64,000 nt of DNA from Jacaranda mimosifolia (taxonomy: Eukaryota; Streptophyta; Magnoliopsida; Lamiales; Bignoniaceae): positions 14,711,246-14,775,245 of the forward strand of contig CM032119.1 of the NCBI GenBank assembly GCA_018894105.1. The letters are read 5' to 3'. This document shows, in pieces, positions 13,024 through 24,463 of this stretch. The position numbers and the translations under genes are program-made. The notes below the pieces were generated by a model that searched no databases, was not told the origin of the DNA, and saw only the letters and a list, made by a program, of their open reading frames with translations. Numbering within the stretch: position 1 is the stretch's first letter; every line of letters starts with the position of its first letter.

Positions 13024-13031
13024 CTCCCCAC

Positions 13032-14028
13032 TCATTCTCTCTCTTCCATAATTCCTTCCTTCCACTAATTCTTCTTCTCTATGTTATTTGTAACTCCGTC
13101 TCCCACTAATTCTCTATCTTCTAAGCACTATAACTCCGTCAATAGCATCTAACTGCAAAGGTTTTCCTAGTACTTTCTATCAAAGGTAATAATACTACAT
13201 GTTTAATTTTGCATATTACGAATGAGATTGATGTAAGTTAATTCTGTTTTATTTACCTTTGAGTTCAAATATCATTTGTTTTTGTCCTATAATATATTAT
13301 TTTTGTTTATCTTAGTATAAGTAGTCTTTTGAACTTTAACACATGTTATTTTTCACATAGTACCAACGACCAGTTCAGTGGAGAGTTATACTTTCTCTGG
13401 ATGATGAACAGGATTCATAGTAGATACTTTCATGGAGGACCAAAAAACACTTGGAAATGGATTTATATATTAATCATAGTGTTTCATTGCTTAGATTTTT
13501 CGTTCAATTTTCTTCCTATATTATAATGAGAATTTTTTTTTCCTCATATTTTTAAGAGGGATGGATAAAAATGTCGATGCCCGCAAGGACCGCGTGCAAA
13601 TGTCACTAGTATATTAAAAATTAGAGAACAAAAATTTACATTCCCTCTTAGTCATATAGCGATGACTATCATATTAGATCTTAAATTTATATGAATAATA
13701 AAACTTCAATCTTTGATTATATAGTATAGTTTGAACTTCTTGATTAGTTTAAAATATTATTAGAAGTATGAGTCTCTAGTAACAGGGCTTGTTAATTTTT
13801 TATGGAATCAGAAGTAATAGTAAATAGTTTTCTTAGTCTTACATGAGTATAATTAATATCCTCTTTAATTTAAATCACCTCTTTTATACATATATATATA
13901 TATATATATTTCCTACAAACCTAAAGCCCTAGTCACATTATATAATTAAACTACAAAAGGAAAAAGAAAAAGAAAAAGAAAAGGAAGAAGAAAATGGGAG
14001 AAAGAAAGAAGAAAGGTGGCTGTGGTGG
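13032..14028. other. Flank between two hAT-like elements
   Basis: Pyrimidine-rich start, TA microsatellite at about 13888-13908 and a purine-rich (GAAAAA)n tract at about 13955-14018. A 65-codon plus frame at 13329-13526 follows a possible acceptor (ttttcacatag) but matches nothing I recognise. No gene called. Confidence 0.4.
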
Positions 14029-14414
14029 TAGGCCTGTAAATGGGTAGGGTATCACCCTACCCATACTCATACCCTAAAATACTCAAACAAAAATACCATA
14101 TATTCTACCTTACTCTGAAATACCAAAAAGGATGAGACCCTATTCATACCATACCCTATCTAACTAAAGATCCATTGTGTCTAGTTTATTGAATTTATAT
14201 TTTTAATGTATATACTAATTTTCTCAATATATACTAAAAATATTATTTGGCATACGATAACAAAAAATGAAAAAACTTTTTCTATAGTTAATTTAATTGT
14301 TAAATTTAAATTAGTTAATCTTTATTTTCAATTTTTCATTCATTAATAAAAAATTTATTAACAAAATTTATTCATTAGCAAAATTAATTTTATTAACAAT
14401 TTTTATAAACAATA

Positions 14415-17244
14415 TGTAGCACCCCCTTTCGGGATAGCACCCAAGCTGAGGTACCGCTAATTCAATCTTAAAGACGATTCAAATAATATCTAGAAACCTG
14501 TAATTTAACCATTTCAAAGGAGAACAAGTCATCCTAGCCCGAAAGAACATTTTATAGAGCAAAATATATATACATATCAAGTGGCTTAAGTTCCATAAGT
14601 ACATCCCATAACATTCTTCAGATAATTGTCTAGATTAGGTGATGACTATATACACAACATGGAACCTAATCTATTACAAGATAACATCCAAACCCAAGGC
14701 ATGAACTTTAGCTTCTCACTTAATCCTATATGGAAAACAAATAACAACAAGAGAGCGTAAGTCTTAAGGACTTAGTGAGGGAAAAGAAGATTAAAAGATT
14801 TAAAAGGAAAGTTAACAAGGTATAACTATTGATGAACAACTTAATCACAATAAGAAGGAAAATGATAGATAACAATCAAAGACAGTCCGGTAATAATAAG
14901 AGTTCCAACATAAATCAACATCTTATAGGGTACACATGATATCAATTTAACAGACTGCATAGATACTAGTACCGGACGTCGATACTGTAGGAATAATACT
15001 TTCTTATCACACTAATGCTCAAGCACTCAGCTCGGCGGGTAATTAACATGTCTTTTGGCATGGTCAACAGTATGCCAAATCTATCACTCACAGTTAGCTA
15101 CTTGTAAGTCAGGATTTTTGGTGGGTTCTAGCTGGAAAGACCTGTGTCCGTCAGTCCATTCAGCCCGGACGTCTTTCAGACCTAGTTCCCAAGCCCATAC
15201 CCCTCCGTGGCGTCCTTCTGGGTGAAAACCGTCCATGGCGTCCCATGGGTTGAAAGATATAATATCAACAGATAAAATTGTAACCTTTATACAATAACAT
15301 GAATAGAACGAAATGCAATCTGAACATCAATATACTGGCCAGCAAGGCCGTTCTGGAATAATAATTCAAACATTCCATTGAAAAGGGTACTCAGCCAATA
15401 CAATCGATAATCAAGTATGCCGTCAAGGCCAAATAATCGATATATAGAATGAACTTAAATGCACTGACAAGAATTCTTGAACAACCAACATGATAGAAAT
15501 TGAACAAATGATGCGGGGTCAGCCGACAAGGCTGAGGGGTACACGGAACAAAATCTAATAATATGATAAAAGTTCTGGACGTCAGAATAGACAGAAATTG
15601 AAATTTATAACAAACTATAGCCCTCACAGGGGCGTTCATATTAGAAAATAAATAACAAATCAGATTTCAAACAGTCAGAATACGGTACAGAAATAGAAAA
15701 ACCAACACAGGGACTTATCACAAATACTGATAAGTTAAATAAAGTGCCAGATTGGCAGACCCTCACCTTTTGTAGTTTCAGCAAAAACAAATCTCAGCTC
15801 GCAATCTACTGACCACCAGGACCCACTTCTTCTTCACCTAATCAAAGGAATAATCCCATAGTCAAAATTCCTATTCAACACTAATTCTAGAATTGCATCA
15901 AGCATTCTAACATTATTAATTTATCAGTTAACAAGATGATATAGGTTCATTAGGCGCTATCTACACAATCATCCCAATATCAACTATTCTTGAATTATTC
16001 ATGATAGTCTATATCAATTCCAAAATAGCATGATCTTAATCTAAATTACAAGGTCATAATAACATAATCTTAATTCATACAAAAATAGTCCAATTCCTAC
16101 ACAACTAACCCTAATTAAATGCCACTTAGTCTCACAATACAGATTCCTTAGTCAATATTTATTAATTCCAAATTTTGGCATTTAGCATGACATGCCCGGG
16201 TCCACAAATTTAATATTCCTCCTTGCACGAGAATTGTACACACATACACACAAACACACACACACACACATATATATATACCAATCATCCCAATATTCTC
16301 ATTCTTGGCATAAATACATAGCTTAAAATGGAAAGGTCCAACATATACATATAGATATATGTATAAAGGTACAACTTCAATTTAATTCCAAATTCGATCA
16401 CCGTAGTTCTGAAACTACAAACCAATTACACAGCTACATTTATCGCCGTCACCGGAGTATATCCCCTTGCCACCAAAATGTTCCTTCACTGCGAGCTTTC
16501 CAAATCTTAGCTTAGTTTTCTATTTCTCCGTCGGGAAATGCTCCAAACACCGTTCCAAAACTAAAAAACAACCTTGCTCCGCCATGATGTCTCCGCCATT
16601 CTCCACCTTCGCAGCAGCGTAGATCAGTCATGCAGTGGCACCACCTTGTTCCTCCAGCTACAAGCTTTTAGAAACTTTGCCGAGATACTCAGTTGGCTAT
16701 GGTTTCGCCGGCGTTCTCCATGCCTATCTAAGAGGGTTGCTGGAGCTCTCGGTCCTAGAGGCCTGCTGCCCGAATTGCTGCACACGAGGTGCTGGAAGAA
16801 AGCTGGGGAAGTGGGGAAGAGTATAAACTAGAGGGTTCTGGGAGTGGTTCGTCGGATATAGGCATTGTCGGTGGTGGGGGTGGTTTGGCCACGGGTGAGG
16901 AAGAAAGGAAATATGAAGGAAATAGGTTTGCTGGCAGAATGCAAACTTCCTTCTATTTTATAAAATTCAATTTTTATTATTTGCAAGTTAGTCCTTGGTT
17001 TATATTAAGTGAATCAAGTAAGTCCTTTAATTAATTAATATAACATATAGCCCCTAGTTGACTAGAAAGGTTCAATGCAAAACCCCTAAGTTTTCTAATT
17101 AATTCAATTAAGTTTTCAAAAATTATAAATTAGCCCCAAAACATTTAAATAAAATAATAATATAAAAGAATAATTAATTTTCATCAAATATTGAAAATAA
17201 TAAAATTTTAAATTCTATAACCATTAAAATTTTGGGATGTTACA
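14415..17244 (-). repeat. 3' LTR of chromovirus (2830 bp)
   Basis: On the plus strand it starts tgtagcacccccttt and ends gggatgttaca, so on the element strand it runs TGTAACATCCC...GGGTGCTACA with TG...CA ends. It contains a CA/TA microsatellite near 16240-16280 and GC-richer gene-like sequence at 16560-16930 that is part of the LTR, not a gene. It is about 1.2 kb longer than its partner, which has an internal deletion. Confidence 0.9.
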
Positions 17245-17262
17245 GACTTTCCCATCTTAAGA
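17245..17262 (-). other. Polypurine tract of chromovirus
   Basis: On the element strand AAGATGGGAAAG lies directly before the 3' LTR start TGTAACATCCC, the expected position of the plus-strand primer. Confidence 0.7.
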
Positions 17263-18765
17263 GAATCTGGTCCCCAGATTCTTACCTGAATACTGGAAAA
17301 AGGTTGGGATACTGTTGGCACATGAGATCTTCTTGTTCTCAGGAGGCTTTTTCCACATTGGGTTGCGCCAGAGTACCTTCACTTAGGGAATCTTTCAATT
17401 TCTCAGTTCTTAGTACTTCCGATCCAAAATACGAACAAGCTATTCCTCATAAGTCAAATCACTTTTCAACTGCATATGCTCAGGTGGTATGATGTGAGAA
17501 GGATCGAGATAGTATTTATGAAGTTGAGATACATGAAAGACATCATGCACCCCTGCCAATTCTTGGGGTAATACAAGACAATAAGCTACTGATCCCACTC
17601 TTTCACATATTTTTTAAGGTCCAACATATATTGGACTCAGTTTTCCAAAATTTTCGATTCTTGGTGATACTTTGAGAAACACTCAATCACCAACTTCAAA
17701 CTCCAAGTCCTTCCTTCGTTTATCTGCATAAGTTTTCTGTCGGTCTTGGGTAGCCTTCATTTGTTGCTTAATAATTTGTACCTTCTCGATAGTCTCTTGA
17801 ATCAGTTCAGGTATTACAGTTCCCTGAGACTTGTCAATAGTACCTCTATATTCTGCCAAATCCCAATGCAATGGAGATTGACACTTCCTGCCGTGCAGTG
17901 CCTCATATGGCGCCATTTGAATAACAGACTGATAACTGTTATTGTAAGCAAATTCAATCAAAGGAAGATGTCTACTCCAACTCCCACTGAAATCCATAAT
18001 ACAAGTCTGTAGCATATCTTCCAAGATCCAGATAACTCTATCTGACTGTCCATCTGTCTGAGGGTGGGCGGCAGAACTAAATTGTAATCTTGTTCCCAAG
18101 TGTTTCTACAAGCTTTCCAAAGCCTCGAGGTGAATTTTGGATCTTGATCGAACACAATACTGATCAAAATTCTGTGTAATCTAACGATCACTTTAATGTA
18201 CAATTCTGCTAATTTTTCAACTTTGTAATCCATTCTGACTGGTAGAAAATGCGCTGACTTTGTTAGACGGTCTACTACTATCCAGATACTATCATATCAT
18301 CCTCTAATCGTCGGTAGACCAGTCACAAAGTCCATAGTCACTTGCTCCTATTTCCAGTCAGGGATAGGAAACGATTGTAATAGTCCTGATGGTCACTAAT
18401 ATTCTGCCTTTACTAACTGACAGATCAAGCATTTATGCACATATTCTGTTACATCTTTCTTCATCCCATTCCATCAGAATTGCCTTTTTAAGTCCTGATG
18501 CATCTTTGTTCCTCTCGGATGTACGACATATCTTGCTTTGTGTGCCTCATCTAGTAGTTTTGTTTTTATCTCTTTTGGCATACATATTCTCTGGCGGAAT
18601 AGAAGAGTGCCTTGACCATCTATACTAAATTCAGGTTTTTCAAGATTCTCAATTACTTCATTCTGTTTCAGTATCCAGCTATCATTGGCCTCAGCTTGTC
18701 GTATCTCATCATATAGCTCTGGCTGTACTTTCACTCCTGCGATCTAGCCTCATTGTTTCATTCTA
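17263..18765 (-). pseudogene. Chromovirus integrase with chromodomain-like tail
   Basis: The zinc-binding part is at 18474-18734 on the minus strand: EAHKARYVVHP with downstream CLICQ gives the His/Cys pattern. The core follows at 18233-17960 (YIKVIVRLHRILISIVFDQD then PKFTS) and at 18099-17683 (AAHPQTDGQSDRVIW and FAYNNSYQS), typical of Ty3 integrases. A frameshift near 18095 separates the two core frames. After a stop at 17682 the tail continues to ELAGVHDVFHVSQLHKYY and then VRILDRKY..ELRN..VKVLWRN, the chromodomain signature of plant chromoviruses, broken by three stops. The role would have been integration with chromatin targeting; it is not functional now. Confidence 0.9.
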
Positions 18766-18869
18766 ATCACCCCATCTACTCCTGAACTTCCTAGCGTTTC
18801 TCTTTTTGATAGGTGGGCTATTTCAGCCTTTCATCTCAGTGTATTTGCCACCACATTCGTCTTTCTTGG

Positions 18870-19500
18870 GTAGTAATAGATAGAGAAATTGTAATCCTCT
18901 AAAAATTCGATCGACCTTCACTGTCACATGTTCAAATCCTTTTGGGAGTACAAATACTTAAGACTCTTGTGATCAGTGTATACCTCGAATGTAGCCCCAT
19001 AAAGGTAATGCCTCCACTTTGTTAAGGCAAAAATTACTGCAGCCAACTCCAAATCATGAGTTGGGTAATTTTCCTCGTGTGGTTTTAGTTTTCTGGAAGC
19101 ATAAGCGATAACTCGCCCCTTCTGCATCAACACACACCCAAGCCCTTCTTTAGTTCTTTAGAAGTGCCGGTGAACACGACGAATCCTTCTAATCCCTCTG
19201 GAAGGGCTAAAATTGGAGCTAATGTTAATCTATTCTTCAGTTCTTGGAAACTCCCCTCACAACTGTTGTCCCAGTTGAACGGTCGATCTTTCTGAGTCAG
19301 TCTAGTTAATGGGCCAGCTATTTTTGAGAAATCCTGTACAAATCTTTGGTAATAGCCAGCAAGTCCTAAGAAGCTACGAACTTTCGTTACAGTTTCAGGT
19401 CTTTTCCAGTTGACTATCACCTCTATCTTAGAGGGATCGATCTCTATCCCGTCTTGAGATATAATGTGCCCCAAAACACCACCTTTTTTATCCAGAACTC
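18870..19500 (-). pseudogene. Chromovirus RNase H domain
   Basis: The minus-strand frames 19504-19127 and 19133-18924 join across a frameshift near 19130. Recognisable blocks are [20 protein letters not shown], then the start of RNase H, then [20 protein letters not shown] and [13 protein letters not shown]. The first catalytic position, normally Asp in a TDAS-like motif, reads FTGTS here (Gly codon at 19166-19168), and extra residues (ELKK) sit beside it. The domain is therefore both frameshifted and catalytically damaged. Confidence 0.88.
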
Positions 19501-20261
19501 GCATTTACTAAATTTGGCATACAACTGATGCTTTTTCAGAGTTTTGAGAACTAAGTGCAAGTGTTCTGCATGCTCTTCTTGGGTCTTTGAGTAAACCAAA
19601 ATGTCATCTATGAAAATAACCACAAACTGGTCTAGATATGGTCGAAACACCTGATGCATCAGGTCCATAAATGCCGCTGGAGCATTGGTTAGACCAAAAG
19701 ACATCACTACAAACTCAAAGTGACCATATTGAGAGTTGAATTTGGTCTTTAGAATATCTTCCTCTTTGGTTTTCAATTGATAATACCCTTGTCTCAAATC
19801 TAGCTTTGAAAAGACTGTAGCTCCTTGTAGAAGATCAAATAATTCTTCCACATGTGGTATAGGGTATTTATTCTTGACTGTGACTTTGTTTAACTCCCTA
19901 TAATCAATGCACATCCTTACGGATCCGTCTTTTTCTTAACAGATAATACCAGGGCTCCCCAAGGAGAGGTGCTAGGTCTTATCTTTTCTAATAGCTCATG
20001 AAGTTGATTTTTCAATTCTTTGAGCTCTGCAGGAGCCATTCGATAAGGAGTCTTGTGAAAAGGCGTTGCCCCAGGAAGAGTGTGAATTACAAATTCTATC
20101 TCTCGATTAGGGGGTAACGAACTCAATTCTTCCAGAAACACCTCGGGGTACTTAGCTACCACTTTCACCTCTTCAATCTTAACTGTATCTCGGGGCTTAT
20201 TAATGAGACATGCTAAGAATCCTTGTCCACATTCCCTCAAAATCTTCCTGGCTTCTAGCAT
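19444..20261 (-). pseudogene. Chromovirus reverse transcriptase
   Basis: The first part (20261-19917) includes RMAPAELKELKNQLHELLEK and [15 protein letters not shown]. After a frameshift near 19915 the main frame (19914-19444) has [49 protein letters not shown] and [11 protein letters not shown], so the catalytic DD pair is kept. It would have copied element RNA into DNA using the Met-tRNA primer. A second frameshift near 19500 separates it from RNase H. Confidence 0.93.
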
Positions 20262-20690
20262 AGATATAATTGGTACTGGGGAAGGATCATTTGTGGAATG
20301 ACGTGTTGGTACTGGGTTCTTATCCCCAAGGGTGAGGCACTTGGTGTAACAATTTATCTATGCCTGATGTTTGTATAGCCAATCCATTCCAAGGATTAAA
20401 TCATATCCTTGTATAGGCATTTGTATAAGATCAGCCAAATATACTTTATCCACAATCATAATCGAGCAATCCCGATACATGATATCTATCCTTAACCCAG
20501 TTCCTAAAGGTGTATGAACTTCTATTTGATAAGTCATGATTTCAGGTGGCATACTTAATTTTTTAGACATAGTTGCATATACAAAAAAATGCAAAGCACC
20601 AGGATCATACAAAACATTTCCACAAATTCCAAGAATAGAAACTGTACCTTCAACTACTTCAGAAGGATCAGGTGCTTCTCCAATCAGAGC
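20262..20690 (-). pseudogene. Chromovirus aspartic protease
   Basis: The minus frame reads GNVLYDPGALHFFVYATMSK through QGYDLILGMDWLYKHQA, the flap and ILGMDWL motif of Ty3 proteases. The active-site triad, usually D-S/T-G, reads D-P-G here. The frame ends in a stop after HQA and resumes in the same frame into the RT region. Confidence 0.85.
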
Positions 20691-21842
20691 ATATGCACGT
20701 GCTCGGACTTTTAGCTTTTCGCGGGTTCTTGCAACTTGTTTATCATTTTCTGCGGAGGCTGGCTTTCCTCGATTTGGGCAGTCCTTAAACAGATGTTGAT
20801 CACTACCACAGACTACACATCTGCCCTACTTTCTCTAGCATCCTAATTATTCATGGCCTGGTCTTCCATAATATCCACACATCTTTGGAGCTGAATTCAT
20901 GGCTCCACCAGACTGATAATCCCGCTGGTTGGCGTCCCCAATTTGAAACTTTGGCTACTTCCTCCTGGAGTGGTTTTGTCTGCTTGGCGGTAACCTCCCA
21001 TTTTTTCTTTTATCTTCAATCTTTTTGATCTCCCGTAGATCTGATTCTACTTGTAGTGCCTTACTCACCACACGACTGTAGCTCAGAAGATCGCATGAGA
21101 GTAGTCCCCTTCTCAGTTCTAGTCGTAATACTTCTATAAACTTTCGAACCTGTCACTCTTCATCTGCAAGTATGTGAGGTGCCTATCAAATCAATCGACT
21201 AAATATAGCTTCATACTGGCTAACTGATGATGCTCCTTGTGTTAACTCTGTGAATTCTCTTTCCCTAGCATACTTGGTCACTCCTGGTACATATTTTTCC
21301 ATAAACTCCCGGGTGAAGTTTTCCCAAGTTCGATGAGTTCCTTCCGCATTCCATCTATGATCAATCATTTGCCACCAATCATGTGCAGGACCTTCTAATA
21401 GAAATGTAGCATATCAAAACTTTTGATCGTCTGAATATCGTAAGGTTCCAAATATCTTTTCCAAGCTTTTAACTTACATCTCGACTTTCCTGTCATCAGG
21501 GTTTCCTAGAAATTTTGGGGGCTGCAACCGGAGGAACCGTTCTAAAGCTTGGTCTTCCACAGGCTCTTTCACATTCCCTGCTTGACTACCTTGTCCTTGT
21601 TGCTAGCAGAACTGCATGAATTGCTGCCACATCTGAAACATGGGCTATATTTGTTGGCCCGAAGCTGGTTAATTAACATTAGGGATCCATGAAACTTCTT
21701 CTTCTATCTGAGTTTGTGGTTCAGCTGGTGCTCTCTGCCAAGGAATACATTGTGCATTGGCCCATGGATCGGGCGGTCTCCCTCTCCTATGCCTACCTGC
21801 TCGAGGTAGGTCAGGTATATGAGAACCTTTATGAGATGCCAA
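20691..21842 (-). pseudogene. Chromovirus gag with zinc knuckle
   Basis: Parts on the minus strand: SHIPDLPRAGRHRRGRPPDP near the N terminus, LRLQPPKFLGNPDD, then the retrotransposon-gag core WENFTREFMEKYVPG and REREFTELTQGASSVSQYEA at 21368-21186. A zinc knuckle CVVCGSDQHLFKDC (C-x2-C-x4-H-x4-C) lies near 20780-20830. Several in-frame stops interrupt it. The first codons are cut off by a solo LTR at 21843-24061: upstream of that LTR the strand reads ATGGC, which would be the start Met-Ala. Confidence 0.85.
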
Positions 21843-24061
21843 TAAAAGTGCTATGGCCGAGATAAGCCAAACAAATTCAAAATTAAATAGCAAATCTTGA
21901 TCCAAAGTAACATCCCCAGGCATATATCATACAACATAAATGGATTAATCAGAGGATACCAACCTGAATCGCTCAAAATCCAAGGAGATGATGGATGATT
22001 CTTCCTATCACAGATTTTCGGCAGTTTCTGGCACAGCGGAGAAAAAGGAGAATATCTTCCAATTCCGACCTCCAAATTAAATGAGGAAAAATTATCCAGA
22101 AAGATAACTAGAATTTTGATATTCTGTGAAAAAATTGGCTCAAATATCCATCGGATCGCTCCAAGAAAATCGTGAAGTGGACTGTTCTGCAGAAACCTTT
22201 TCTGGAATTGAGTGGCCTCACTTGTGGTCACCTCCAATGCAAGTCCACACACCTTAGAGCAATCCTAGAACGTCCAGATCTTTAGTTGGAGCAGATCTGG
22301 AGTTTTTTGGTGAAGAAGGAGGTTTTTGAGTGAGAGAGAGAATGGATGCAAGTTAGATCTCTACTAACTTTTGAGAGAATTTTGGAGGAAGAATTTAGCT
22401 TGCAAAATTCAGAATTTTGGCTAATGAATCTGGACTGATTTTCGGCCACTCCACCTGCCCTTATATAGAGGTGTGAGAGGTGTGATGCCAATGTGGCATC
22501 ACACCTCCCATGCTAAGGGGGGGACCGAAAATTCCATGGGCATAATTGTAAGTTGGTAATTCCACTATTATGTGGTCTTGCCAACTTGCTTAATTGGAAT
22601 CCAATTCCAATTAATTCAAATCATATTTGAATTCTTCTCTCCAATAATATATTCTCCTATTAATTAAATTAATCCAATTAATTTAATTAATTCAACTTGA
22701 TTTAACAATTAAATCAAGCAAACTTAACTCTTTAAGTTTTCTTTGGTTAACTTAACTCTTTAAGTCAACTTCAATTATTCAACTATCAATGTGGCTCAAA
22801 TAATCAATTCCTTAATTATTTGCCTAATTTAAATCCTTAAATTAGTTGATCAATTTAACACTTAAATCAATCAAGCCATAATTGATCTTGAAATCTCTCT
22901 CTCAAAATCGGTCCCTTAAGAGGGACGTATTTTCTAACATTTAGAAAAGTTCAAGGCTTTTGTGTGTGACCCATTGGGTTCAACCATTCATCGGACATAG
23001 GCTCACAACTCCTTGTGACTTTTGAATATCAAATATTCATTCTAGTTTAAAACTCCTTTTAAACTAGTCGACTCGATTCAATCGATCTTTATCAATTGAA
23101 GAGTACCTAATCTCCATGGTCGATGTCCAACCTCAAGCCCATGGAGCCCAACTAATTGGTCGAAATGAATGTCTCTGTATGAACCTTTAAAGCTCTATGC
23201 GTTCCATGCAAATACGGTCCTTCCGTCTCCTATCTCCATGAAAGAGGCCTAGGGCAAGATATTTGTCGGCTCCCTAATAGCCTCAATTCTATACTTCTAT
23301 TCTAAATGTTCAATTCCGATGTATGACCTTATCTTTTGGAAAACTCTTTTCCCAAACTGTGATACCACATTGCGCAAGGATTTCTAGAATATGATCATTA
23401 TAGAATGCATATGAGATGTACTCGCCCTTCACAAAAGCGAGGAGTTGGATTCCATCTTGGATCTCATAAACCTCTATGCCAAGTAGCTCATACCCAATCA
23501 TAACCCGAACGGCCCGCTGGGTGACCAGGGATAAGTCAAAGCATGAGGACCGGACACAAGGTTACAATGGATCCTCAGGTCAAAGGACTAATTTATATGC
23601 ACTAGCATAAGCAGGAGAGCTTGCCACTACCGACTTGCCACTATGGCTACCTAGTGGAGTCTCCGGTGGGTCTTCAGTGCCTTGTTCTCTAACAAGCACC
23701 TACTAATATGCACCCGTATCATATACAGTTGCTCATGGAATGGAGCAATATCCAACTCTTTGGATTTATGCATCGTTAGAGCAAGTATGTTCGGATCTTA
23801 GATGTCCCGTCTCGTAAGATCCTATGACTTGGAATATTTAAGATCACGACCGTGTAAGACTTATTCCATGATCACACCCAGTGAACTGACCAAGTCCCGT
23901 AGTCATGTGTGATCTAAGGACTTCATCCAAATGCCAGTGAAGTAATATAATGCATAAGATGAATGTGGCCATATGTAAGATATCATTCAATCAAGATTGT
24001 CTCTTTAGAAAATAGTTTTACAAAGCCAAAATCATTGGCTTGCCGGGCACTATTTCTAACA
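21843..24061 (-). mobile_element. Copia-type solo LTR inserted at the gag start
   Basis: On the minus strand it begins TGTTAGAAATAGTGCCCGGC and runs about 2.2 kb to a degenerate end near 21843. Flanking 5-mers on the plus strand are gccaa (21838-21842) and gccat (24062-24066), 4 of 5 identical. Removing the insert rejoins ATGGC with the gag frame TCTCATAAAGG. The long open frames inside (for example 21851-22252) have no family signature. The superfamily is inferred from LTR style only, and the left end carries TA where CA is expected. Confidence 0.65.
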
Positions 24062-24066
24062 GCCAT

Positions 24067-24444
24067 TGCTTTCTAATCACCCCTTATTCTTCCTTAACCT
24101 GCTATTGTCAAGATTACCCAAGGACATCCCACGTTAACAACAAAATTGTGATCTTTTATATATAATTATAAAATTTTGACAAATTAACAAGTTCAGTACA
24201 ACAAAAGTTAAATCATTAAAAGTCTACATAAGAACTTATACCACTTTAATCTTATCCACAAACCGTCCCTAACCACCGAAAGATTCTCAAATAAATCAAA
24301 GGTCTCCTTTCAATCTAAAGTCCAATATTCATTTTCTGCAAGTGTGACTACAAACTAGTCGACTGTTGTAGATGTAATCCCCTACTTCCAACAGATTCGC
24401 CATGTATCTTCTTAATACCTACTTACGTAGGTCGTCGCCAAACC
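24067..24444 (-). other. Chromovirus 5' leader
   Basis: Untranslated leader between the PBS and the gag start on the minus strand. No frame and no extra structure was recognised. Confidence 0.7.
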
Positions 24445-24459
24445 TAGGCTCTGATACCA
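24445..24459 (-). other. Primer-binding site (initiator Met tRNA)
   Basis: On the element strand TGGTATCAGAGCCTAGG starts four bases after the 5' LTR end. TGGTATCAGAGC is the usual sequence complementary to the 3' end of plant initiator Met tRNA. Confidence 0.9.
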
Positions 24460-24463
24460 CCTC

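Noticed and set aside
16574..17034. GC-richer plus frames that look gene-like
   Set aside because: The same sequence recurs at 25400-25790 as part of the partner LTR.
21851..22491. 133- and 69-codon minus frames
   Set aside because: Inside the copia-type solo LTR; no motif seen.
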